From: Bdellovibrio bacteriovorus
GTDB taxonomy: Bacteria > Bdellovibrionota > Bdellovibrionia > Bdellovibrionales > Bdellovibrionaceae
Assembly (NCBI RefSeq): GCF_025558485.1
Contig: NZ_CP102930.1
Span: forward strand, 744,001-808,000
Reading direction: 5' to 3'
Length of the DNA: 64,000 bases
Below, one piece after another: positions 52,117-58,587 of this stretch. Made by a program: the position numbers and the translations under genes. The notes beneath the pieces were generated by a model that saw nothing but the letters and a program-made list of their open reading frames with translations, did no database searches and was not told where the DNA came from. Each line of letters starts with the position of its first letter. The stretch's first letter is position 1.

Positions 52117-52229
52117 TGTGTATCCTCCAAGGAATTTCGCTGGGAATTTAAGTGGTTCCCAAAGTTGGGTTAAAATGGGTTATGCGACAAAAATAATCAA
52201 GTTATTGCTCGATTGACGCCGCGCTTAAA

Positions 52230-52238
52230 TGCTATACC
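52230..52238 (+). promoter_or_regulatory. Extended -10 element upstream of speB
   Basis: TG-C-TATACC (52230-52238) fits an extended -10; a TTGACG lies 14 nt before the hexamer, too close for a normal -35, so the extended TG probably compensates. The AAGGAG ribosome site follows at 52253-52258. Confidence 0.4.
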
Positions 52239-52264
52239 ATTGGGGCTTATTTAAGGAGTAAAAA

Positions 52265-53320
52265 ATGTCTGAAAAGACTGTGAAATTTGATCCCACAACT
52301 ACCATCTCTGCCGAGTTCGGAATCTTCGGAATTCCGATGACGGAAGAAGAGTCCAAAGTCGTCCTGGTCCCGGTTCCCTGGGAAGTCACCACCTCTTACG
52401 GCGAAGGCGCCTCTCGCGGCCCAAAAATCATCCGCCAAGCCAGTGAACAGATTGATCTTTTCGATATCGAAGTGGGTAAAGCCTACGAAGTCGGTTACCA
52501 CATGCGCGACTTCCCCGCAGACCTGTGCAACATGAACGACAAGTTCAAGGCCGTGGCTCAGGAACTGATCGAAATGCGAACAAATCTCAGCGAAGATGAA
52601 AGCAAAATGACCAAGCTGGCTGCTCAGGTCAACGAGGCCTGCGAAGAGATGAGCCAGTGGGTCTATGACCAGTGCTCTGACGTCCTGAAAAAGGGCAAGC
52701 TGCTGGGTCTGGTTGGTGGTGACCACTCCACTCCGCTGGGTGCCATCCGCGCGGTCAGCGACAAGTACAAGGGCGAGTTCGGGGTTCTGCACATCGATGC
52801 CCACGCCGATCTTCGCAAAGCTTATCAGGGCTTCAGACAATCCCACGCTTCCATCATGTACAACGTGATGACTGATGCTAAAAAGCCTCAGAAACTGGTG
52901 CAAGTCGGCATCCGTGACTTCTGCGAGGAAGAATACGACTTCAGCAATTCCCGCGAAGACATCAAGACTTTCTACGATCTGGAACTCAAGCGCCGCATGT
53001 TGAAAGGCGAAACCTGGGAACAGGTCTGCAAAGACATCATCAAAGAACTTCCGCAGAATGTTTATATCTCTTTCGATATCGACGGACTGGACCCGGCGTT
53101 CTGCCCTCACACGGGCACTCCGGTTCCTGGTGGGTTGAGTGTGGATCAGGTGTTCTTCCTGTTCCGTGAGGTTCATGCTTCCGGTCGCAAGATCGTGGCC
53201 TTTGATCTGAACGAAGTTTCAACCGGTGGACTTTCCGAAGAGGAAGTCGAGTGGGATGGCAACGTGGGCGCGCGCATTCTATACAAAATGTGCGGCTGGC
53301 TGGTGAAGAGCCATGCTTAA
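52265..53320 (+). CDS. speB: Agmatinase / arginase-family ureohydrolase
   Basis: 351 residues. Manganese ureohydrolase with all ligands: G-G-D-H-S-T (151-156), I-D-A-H-A-D-L (177-183) and F-D-I-D-G-L-D-P-A-F near 270. It probably splits agmatine to putrescine and urea, given speA in the same region. It is about 45 residues longer than E. coli SpeB because of a helical insert (about 87-145) between the N-terminal strand and the first metal motif. AAGGAG precedes the ATG. Its 3' end overlaps the ArsC/Spx gene by 8 nt, so they form an operon. Confidence 0.9.
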   Translation: MSEKTVKFDPTTTISAEFGIFGIPMTEEESKVVLVPVPWEVTTSYGEGASRGPKIIRQASEQIDLFDIEVGKAYEVGYHMRDFPADLCNMNDKFKAVAQELIEMRTNLSEDESKMTKLAAQVNEACEEMSQWVYDQCSDVLKKGKLLGLVGGDHSTPLGAIRAVSDKYKGEFGVLHIDAHADLRKAYQGFRQSHASIMYNVMTDAKKPQKLVQVGIRDFCEEEYDFSNSREDIKTFYDLELKRRMLKGETWEQVCKDIIKELPQNVYISFDIDGLDPAFCPHTGTPVPGGLSVDQVFFLFREVHASGRKIVAFDLNEVSTGGLSEEEVEWDGNVGARILYKMCGWLVKSHA

Positions 53321-53750
53321 AGTTTACGAATATGCCAAGTGCTCGACCTGCGTGAAAGCTTTGAAGTTCCTTGACGGCAAAAAAGTCAAATACGACAAAT
53401 TGCCGATCGTGGATAAAGCTCCGTCGCAAAAAGAACTGAAAGAAATGCTCGCCGCCATGAAAGAACGCGGCGGCAGTATTCGCAATCTCTTCAACACTTC
53501 GGGTGTGATGTACAAAGAGATGAAACTCAGTGAAAAACTTCCGTCCATGACAGAAGCTGAAGCGATCAACAACACTTCGGGTGTGATGTACAAAGAGATG
53601 AAACTCAGTGAAAAACTTCCGTCCATGACAGAAGCTGAAGCGATCAAACTGCTGTCTGAAAATGGCAAGCTGGTAAAGCGCCCGTTTGTTATTGGCGACA
53701 ACATTCATCTGGTCGGATTCAAAGAAGACGACTGGAAAAAAGAATTCTAA
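53313..53750 (+). CDS. ArsC/Spx-family protein with internal duplication
   Basis: 145 residues. The thioredoxin-fold start K-V-Y-E-Y-A-K-C-S-T-C (C-x2-C motif) and the late R-P-F-V-I-G-D match ArsC/Spx/YffB proteins, which are normally about 115-120 residues. The extra 26 residues are a perfect in-frame tandem duplication (78 bp) of the segment starting N-T-S-G-V-M-Y-K-E-M in the helical domain. Without it the protein would be 119 residues. Whether the enzyme still folds is unclear. No arsenic genes are nearby, so arsenate reduction is not implied. It is coupled to speB. Confidence 0.85.
   Translation: MLKVYEYAKCSTCVKALKFLDGKKVKYDKLPIVDKAPSQKELKEMLAAMKERGGSIRNLFNTSGVMYKEMKLSEKLPSMTEAEAINNTSGVMYKEMKLSEKLPSMTEAEAIKLLSENGKLVKRPFVIGDNIHLVGFKEDDWKKEF
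53492..53647 (+). repeat. Perfect 78-bp tandem duplication
   Basis: Bases 53492-53569 are repeated without any difference at 53570-53647. The unit is 26 codons, so the reading frame of the ArsC/Spx gene is kept. Perfect identity, including third codon positions, indicates a very recent event. Confidence 0.95.
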
Positions 53751-53756
53751 AACAAC

Positions 53757-53787
53757 AAAAGGGATTCAGCTTCTGAATCCCTTTTTT
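53757..53787. terminator. Bidirectional terminator
   Basis: AAAAGGGATTCAG (53757-53769) pairs with CTGAATCCCTTTT (53773-53785) around a 3-nt loop, with T runs on both strands. It ends the ArsC/Spx transcript and, on the other strand, that of the small membrane protein; the stop codon of the latter lies at the edge of the hairpin. Confidence 0.85.
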
Positions 53788-53926
53788 AATGATGAGGGCG
53801 ATAACTTGGAGGACGTTTTTTATTCACTTCCTCTTCAAAGAATCCGTGCTTTTTAAAGCGCAGAATCATCAATGCACCCCCGAAACTTAAGGCCAGCACC
53901 AAAATCACGACTGACAGGCTGATCAT
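53786..53926 (-). CDS. Small single-pass membrane protein (46 aa)
   Basis: 46 residues with an excellent ribosome site (AGGAGG) before the ATG at 53926. One hydrophobic segment (about 3-22: L-S-V-V-I-L-V-L-A-L-S-F-G-G-A-L) is followed by a basic/aromatic cytoplasmic tail ending S-Y-R-P-H-H. It ends directly in the shared terminator. No family recognised; too short for most gene finders. Confidence 0.65.
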   Translation of the reverse strand: MISLSVVILVLALSFGGALMILRFKKHGFFEEEVNKKRPPSYRPHH

Positions 53927-53995
53927 ACAAACCTCCTCTCATCGTTCCTTTATTCTGGCACAGAAAAACATGAGTCCCTAGCAAAGCTGTCCTCT

Positions 53996-54260
53996 TTAGT
54001 TTTTGTTTTTAAACAAATCGGAAATTCTTCGCATCCAACGCTTCACCGAACGACGCAAAGGTGTTGTTTCAGATACATCATCCAGATTTACCAGAACATG
54101 CAAAACCACGATCATCACCGTGACCACGGCCATAGAACCTGGAATAAGGGCTAATGCCGGTGACAAGCCTGACAGTTCTTCCTGCAGGATCTTAACCGAG
54201 ATGGCCTGAATAACGAAACAATGTGGCTATGAGAAGGCCAGATAAAACCATCTTCTTCAT
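53996..54260 (-). pseudogene. Frameshifted small membrane protein
   Basis: From the ATG at 54260 (AGGAC upstream) the frame encodes M-K-K-M-V-L-S-G-L-L-I-A-T-L and stops after 22 codons. Removing one base near 54215-54222 joins it to an open frame giving I-Q-A-I-S-V-K-I-L-Q-E-E-L ... A-V-V-T-V-M-I-V-V-L-H-V-L and a basic tail ending K-N-K-N at TAA 53996. The repaired protein would have 87 residues and two membrane segments. The total length is 3n+1, matching a single inserted base in a T run. Function unknown. Confidence 0.6.
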
Positions 54261-54371
54261 AGGGCGTCCTTTCTTTTACAAACGAAGCCGTTGTGGCTCC
54301 ATTGCTGGGCACAAAGGATCTAAAGCAACAGTGATGCCAGAAAAAAGTGCACCACCCCTGAAAGCTGAATT

Positions 54372-55442
54372 TTAGATGGCAAATTTCAATTGAGAGGAAT
54401 CTTCATCTGTCGTGGATTTCTTTTGGGAACCTAATCGAACCCCCAGTCCGACCAAGCGAACTGGCACCGCTCTCCGGTTCCACGCCTTTTCCAAAAGCCG
54501 TTCAAAATCCTGCAAAGTCGGAAGATCGTGAATGACCTCCTCGTGTGTGGTTTGCTTGAAGTCGAAGAACTTCAGCTTTACCACCAAACCCTTGATGCGA
54601 TCGTGATACTGCCCACGATCCATGCGCAAAACAAAGTCCTCGTACAGGGCAGGCAAAGCCTTCGCGCATTCCTCCAGCGTGGGAAGATCCTTATTAAAAG
54701 TCTCTTCCACCGTCAGAGATTTTCTTTCCCATTCCGTGATCACATCGCGATTATCAATGCCGCGGGCGAAATCATAAAGCTCCGTCGCGCGGGAACCGAA
54801 CCACTGGGAAAGCTCGGAAACGGAATACTTCTGAATATCACCACAAGTGTAAAGTCCCAGATCATTCATTTTCTGCCCGGTCACCTTGCCCACACCAAAT
54901 ATTTTTCCAACCGGAAGGTCCTTCACGAAAACCTCCACATCCTGTGGACGAATCACGAACTGACCGTTGGGCTTTTTCCAGTCACTGGCAATCTTCGCCA
55001 GAAACTTGTTCGGCGCCACCCCGGCCGAAGCCGTCAGTTTTAATTCCGTGTAAATCAAGCGGCGGATTTCCTGGGCAATCAGAGTGGCACTGCCACCAAA
55101 CAACGGACAATCCGTCACATCCAGATAAGCTTCATCCAAAGACAATGGTTCAATTTTGTTTGTGAATCTTTCAAGAATTTCGCGAACTTTGCGACTTTCA
55201 GCTTTATATAAGTCGAAATGCGGAGGAATCAAAATCAACTGCGGACATAAGCGTACTGCCTGAGATGACGGCATGGCAGAACGAACCCCGAACTTACGAG
55301 CCTCATAGCTGGCGGTACAAAGAACACTGCGGGAATTCGGTGGACCACCAATTCCCAACGGCTTGCCTTTAAGCTCGGGACGGTGCTTCACCTCTACCGC
55401 CGCATAAAAGCAGTCCATGTCGATGTGAATGATCTTCCTCAT
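54372..55442 (-). CDS. dinB: DNA polymerase IV
   Basis: 356 residues. Y-family translesion polymerase. The catalytic acids are Asp 8 (I-H-I-D-M-D) and Asp 103/Glu 104 (S-L-D-E-A-Y-L-D). Palm, fingers, thumb with an HhH motif (G-V-G-K-V-T-G-Q-K-M) and little finger are all present. No clear clamp motif is visible at the C-terminus, which reads S-S-Q-L-K-F-A-I; this Q-L-x-F-like end is a possible clamp-binding peptide. Its promoter has no TTAC-N3-GTAA box, so it is probably not under LexA. A leaderless transcript is predicted. Confidence 0.93.
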   Translation of the reverse strand: MRKIIHIDMDCFYAAVEVKHRPELKGKPLGIGGPPNSRSVLCTASYEARKFGVRSAMPSSQAVRLCPQLILIPPHFDLYKAESRKVREILERFTNKIEPLSLDEAYLDVTDCPLFGGSATLIAQEIRRLIYTELKLTASAGVAPNKFLAKIASDWKKPNGQFVIRPQDVEVFVKDLPVGKIFGVGKVTGQKMNDLGLYTCGDIQKYSVSELSQWFGSRATELYDFARGIDNRDVITEWERKSLTVEETFNKDLPTLEECAKALPALYEDFVLRMDRGQYHDRIKGLVVKLKFFDFKQTTHEEVIHDLPTLQDFERLLEKAWNRRAVPVRLVGLGVRLGSQKKSTTDEDSSQLKFAI

Positions 55443-55448
55443 TTACAC

Positions 55449-55478
55449 ATTATTTACATATCAAAGAGACTAAATCAA
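55449..55478 (-). promoter_or_regulatory. Promoter of leaderless dinB
   Basis: On the minus strand TTGATT (55473-55478), an 18-nt spacer and AATAAT (55449-55454) end 6 nt before the ATG at 55442. No ribosome site is visible. Two direct TTTACA-like repeats lie across the -10 region but do not make a LexA palindrome. Confidence 0.6.
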
Positions 55479-56311
55479 GTGGGATCTGCTTCCATCTCGG
55501 CTGGAGGCTGGGTTTCCACCGGCAGCCCTTTGACTGGAACGAACTTCGACGAAATCATCGCATGTGCCTTGTCAGCAATCAAACCACGATCATCTTCCGG
55601 AGTTGTATAGATCGGCTCCAGAAACTCGATTTCACCTTTCACGGATTTTAGCACCGCAGACTTCCACATCGAGGTCGCAAAAGGAATATCGCCGTACCAG
55701 CACAGATGATCACGCCATTTCAATGAAAACTCTTCGCCATTCACTTCGCGGAAATTAATCACCACCGGCCGAATCGGAACTCCGGCCTGGGCCGCCGCCA
55801 TCATCAGAGTTTTCTTAAATGGCAAAACACGCTCTCCATTCGTGGAGGTCGCTTCGGGATACAGCACCACCCGGAAGCCTGCACGCAGGGCATTTACGAT
55901 GGACTTCATTTCCTCCAGAATTTTTGTGCGACTGCGACGTTCGACGTAAATGCATCCACCCATTTCTGTCAGTGTGCCCAGAAAAGGTGTTTCACGCATT
56001 TCATTGGAGGTCACAAACAACATCGGCTGACATGACGCCAGCATCAGAATATCCACAAAGCCCATGTGATTGCTGACGATCAGGCACTTCTGGTCTGCCG
56101 GTGGTTTGTTCACTACGGTCAGCTCCAGATTGAAAACTTTCAGAATCAAGCCTGCAAAGAATCTGGAATTGCTGGAAAAACGAATCAGTCGTTTATGCGG
56201 GTCCCGCACCACCAAATGGCAGATAAAGGACCACACCATAAAAGTCAGAATGATGATAATAAAAACAGTAAGTTTTATGACTCCGCGGAGTCCAGCTTGA
56301 ATCTCTTCCAC
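55475..56311 (-). CDS. olsA: PlsC-family acyltransferase, probable OlsA
   Basis: 278 residues. An N-terminal membrane segment (about 12-32) precedes a PlsC domain with N-H-M-G-F-V-D (the H-x4-D catalytic motif) near 80 and Y-P-E-A-T-S-T-N-G (a variant of the E-G-T-R motif) near 152. It overlaps the upstream OlsB-type gene by 37 nt. In ornithine-lipid synthesis OlsB makes lyso-ornithine lipid and OlsA adds the second acyl chain; the pairing supports that role, although a general lysophosphatidate acyltransferase is possible. GTG start with AGGA upstream. Confidence 0.8.
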   Translation of the reverse strand: MEEIQAGLRGVIKLTVFIIIILTFMVWSFICHLVVRDPHKRLIRFSSNSRFFAGLILKVFNLELTVVNKPPADQKCLIVSNHMGFVDILMLASCQPMLFVTSNEMRETPFLGTLTEMGGCIYVERRSRTKILEEMKSIVNALRAGFRVVLYPEATSTNGERVLPFKKTLMMAAAQAGVPIRPVVINFREVNGEEFSLKWRDHLCWYGDIPFATSMWKSAVLKSVKGEIEFLEPIYTTPEDDRGLIADKAHAMISSKFVPVKGLPVETQPPAEMEADPT

Positions 56312-57150
56312 AAGGTCCTATTTAAATCTTCCCTGTGAAGAATGGTCAAGAAGTCAATGCACTGAAACTCACGGTCCCATGCTGGTTCGCCACCAATGAA
56401 GGCCCCCGCCTTCAGGTACGCACGACACAAAGGAGGAAGAAGTTCCTCGGCCTGGGCTCTCTGAGTCTCCGTGAGAGGGCCTCGGACTTCTTCTAAAAAG
56501 TGATTTAACATGGGCATGGTGTAAGCCAGTGTCGGACGCGTGCGCAAACCGGGAACCACACGGCCTTCTTCCTCGAAATAGCGGGTCAACAAAGCCGCAT
56601 CACGCGGATCATCGGTTTTCACCGTGGCACAACCAAAAAGCATTTTTGAATCCGAGGCCGCCATGTATTCCGCAATGCCTCTCCATAAAAGTGAAATCAA
56701 AACCCCGCGACGGAAATCCTTATGAATGCAGGCCCGCCCCAGTTCCAGTTTTACTCCCGGCTGCGCCAAGATTCCGCTCATCATAAATTCTTTGGCAGAA
56801 TAGAATTCGTCGGTGAAAAGAGAACAGTTTAAACGATAGGTTCCAATAATACGCTGACTGCGTTTCTCCTTGATGATCAAATGATCACAGTCAAAATCAA
56901 ATTCATCGACATCCACTCCGGTCGGGGCTTTCTTTCCCTGCATCTCGCGATGGAAAACCTCGTAACGCAAGGTCAGTGCCTCTTTCAGTTCTTCGACGTC
57001 TGTCACCGTTTTGATTTCAAAAGGTCCAACATCAGACTGGATCTGAATTTTGGCTTTGAACTTGTGAATACGGTTCAAGCGCAACTGATAGAAGGATTGC
57101 AAATTCAAAGACACACGTTCAAGACTGGCGTACGCTAACGAGTTGATCAT
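56275..57150 (-). CDS. olsB: OlsB-type ornithine N-acyltransferase (GNAT fold)
   Basis: 291 residues. The OlsB/hemolysin-like GNAT pattern is clear: L-R-Y-E-V-F-H-R-E-M-Q-G, then D-V-D-E-F-D-F-D-C-D-H-L-I-I, I-I-G-T-Y-R-L-N, E-L-G-R-A-C-I-H-K-D-F-R and L-F-G-C-A-T. These proteins transfer a 3-hydroxyacyl chain from acyl carrier protein to the amino group of ornithine. The ATG at 57150 has GGAGG upstream; a TTG one codon earlier is also possible. It heads the olsB-olsA pair, with a 37-nt overlap. Confidence 0.85.
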   Translation of the reverse strand: MINSLAYASLERVSLNLQSFYQLRLNRIHKFKAKIQIQSDVGPFEIKTVTDVEELKEALTLRYEVFHREMQGKKAPTGVDVDEFDFDCDHLIIKEKRSQRIIGTYRLNCSLFTDEFYSAKEFMMSGILAQPGVKLELGRACIHKDFRRGVLISLLWRGIAEYMAASDSKMLFGCATVKTDDPRDAALLTRYFEEEGRVVPGLRTRPTLAYTMPMLNHFLEEVRGPLTETQRAQAEELLPPLCRAYLKAGAFIGGEPAWDREFQCIDFLTILHREDLNRTLWKRFKLDSAES

Positions 57151-57230
57151 CAAGGCCCCTCCCCTTTAGGATCACGCTCAGTGTAGCGGGGATTTCCTTT
57201 CAAGATTGTCAGAACTCCATCAGGATATTG

Positions 57231-57261
57231 TTGGCGTCACCTTAAAGAATCATGTTATGAC
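57231..57261 (+). promoter_or_regulatory. Promoter of a small leaderless ORF pair
   Basis: TATGAC (57256-57261) ends 6 nt before the ATG at 57268; TTGGCG (57231-57236) lies 19 nt upstream as a weak -35. No ribosome site. The pattern is the same as at the other leaderless genes in this window. Confidence 0.4.
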
Positions 57262-57267
57262 CTGCTT

Positions 57268-57405
57268 ATGGGTGCAGAACATTTCAAAAAACCTCTCGAT
57301 CATTTGCAACTAAACGATGAGGCTCTGTCTTATCTTCAGGAAATCATCCGGAATCTGCCACAGGACCTGGCTCCGGACCGCACGAGCTATGGCCTTATAT
57401 TCTAA
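57268..57405 (+). CDS. Small soluble protein (45 aa), coupled to next ORF
   Basis: 45 residues, helical, with L-N-D-E-A-L-S-Y-L-Q-E-I-I-R-N-L in the middle. No signal, no known family. Its stop codon overlaps the start of the next ORF (TAATG), which supports translation of both. Predicted leaderless. Short and unsupported by homology, so moderate confidence. Confidence 0.45.
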   Translation: MGAEHFKKPLDHLQLNDEALSYLQEIIRNLPQDLAPDRTSYGLIF

Positions 57406-57566
57406 TGATGACTTTGGGATTGCTGGTTTTAAAGACCACGTTCTTCTACTTTGGCATGCATTCAGCGGCCGCCCCCAGCACCACCAATACAGTCATGCTG
57501 GTGGTAACTCTTATTCTCTTCTTTGGAACCTTGATTTTCTTTATGTGGAAGAAACGCTCTAAATAA
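57405..57566 (+). CDS. Small membrane protein (53 aa)
   Basis: 53 residues with two hydrophobic segments (about 2-16 and 29-47) separated by a small Ala/Pro/Ser/Thr loop, ending in a basic tail W-K-K-R-S-K. It starts at the stop codon of the preceding small ORF and runs 8 nt into the end of the convergent Sua5 gene. No family recognised. Confidence 0.5.
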   Translation: MMTLGLLVLKTTFFYFGMHSAAAPSTTNTVMLVVTLILFFGTLIFFMWKKRSK

Positions 57567-58572
57567 TCAGCGACGCCGCTTTGTTCAAGCGGTCAAACAA
57601 AGACTCCCAGCGCTCACCCTGCTGATGAGCTTCACGATAAAACAGGATGCAGTCCTTGCCATGAGACGCGGATTCGCGCAGATGCCCGTAAAGCTCGCGT
57701 GTCGCCAGCAAGGGGTCTGCGGAAAGTTTCAGAACTTCATAGCTGTGGATGCCACCTTCAGGCTTGATGATCCTGATGCTTTCAATTTCATCGGGAAGAT
57801 CTTTCATTTTGCCATTTACCTCCGCCAGCACACTTTCAGGACTGCGCTGGGGATCAAGACACATAATCAAAGGTACGGACGGCATGTAATGATGCTTCAT
57901 ATGGCCCGGGGATTCACGCCTATCAATTTGTTCAACAAATTCGTAGGTCAGCCCCTTGTTCTGAAGCACCTGTTCCAAGTCGGATTTTAAAATATGTCCG
58001 CGACGCAAGATCGACAGAACAACCTTATCCGCGAAATGGCGAACCAGCAAAACCGTGGATTCGATACCAATTTCACAGTCCCCGCCATCGACAACAAAAA
58101 CATTTTCATTTCTGAATTCCACCCGCACATGACTGGCGGAAGTCGGCGAGGTTCGGCCAAATTTATTCGCGCTGGGTGCCGCCAGTGGAACGCCCACCTG
58201 CTGCAAAAGCTCCAAAGCCAGCGGATGATTCGGCATGCGAATCCCGACAGATTCCAAACCGGAAGTGATCATCGCGTTCACAGAAGGATCGCGTGGCAGC
58301 ACCATTGTCAGCGGCCCCGGCCAGAAAGCGTCTGCCAGAGCCTGGGTTGCAGGCCCCCAGAATGCTGTCACCTTTTTGGCCTGTTCTATGGACGCCACAT
58401 GCACAATCAACGGATCAAAAAAAGGACGTTCTTTGGTGGTAAAGATCTTTTCGATGGCTGAAGGAATATCAATACGGGCTGCCAGCCCATAGACCGTTTC
58501 GGTGGGGAAGCCAATAACTCCCCCTTCTTCCAGAATAATTTTTGCCTTAGCCAAGGCTTCGTTTGGCGTCAT
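57559..58572 (-). CDS. tsaC: Sua5-type threonylcarbamoyl-AMP synthase
   Basis: 337 residues. The YrdC domain (about 10-200) has K-x-R family features: T-E-T-V-Y-G-L-A near 25, K-E-R-P near 47, and P-S-A-N near 130, with S-x-T at E-S-T-V near 168. It makes threonylcarbamoyl-AMP for the t6A37 tRNA modification. A C-terminal Sua5 domain (about 225-337) follows a linker with S-P-G-M-K-H-H-Y, the typical Sua5 connector. AAAGGA precedes the ATG. It is followed on the same strand by no gene; ybbP lies just upstream, 15 nt away. Confidence 0.9.
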   Translation of the reverse strand: MTPNEALAKAKIILEEGGVIGFPTETVYGLAARIDIPSAIEKIFTTKERPFFDPLIVHVASIEQAKKVTAFWGPATQALADAFWPGPLTMVLPRDPSVNAMITSGLESVGIRMPNHPLALELLQQVGVPLAAPSANKFGRTSPTSASHVRVEFRNENVFVVDGGDCEIGIESTVLLVRHFADKVVLSILRRGHILKSDLEQVLQNKGLTYEFVEQIDRRESPGHMKHHYMPSVPLIMCLDPQRSPESVLAEVNGKMKDLPDEIESIRIIKPEGGIHSYEVLKLSADPLLATRELYGHLRESASHGKDCILFYREAHQQGERWESLFDRLNKAASLII

Positions 58573-58587
58573 GGTCCTTTTGTACCA

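Noticed and set aside
52247..53176. Minus-strand frame of about 300 codons opposite speB
   Set aside because: speB is intact with all metal ligands; the antisense product has no recognisable features.
55443..55470. LexA box at dinB
   Set aside because: The promoter has two direct TTTACA-like repeats but no TTAC-N3-GTAA palindrome, so LexA control is not supported.
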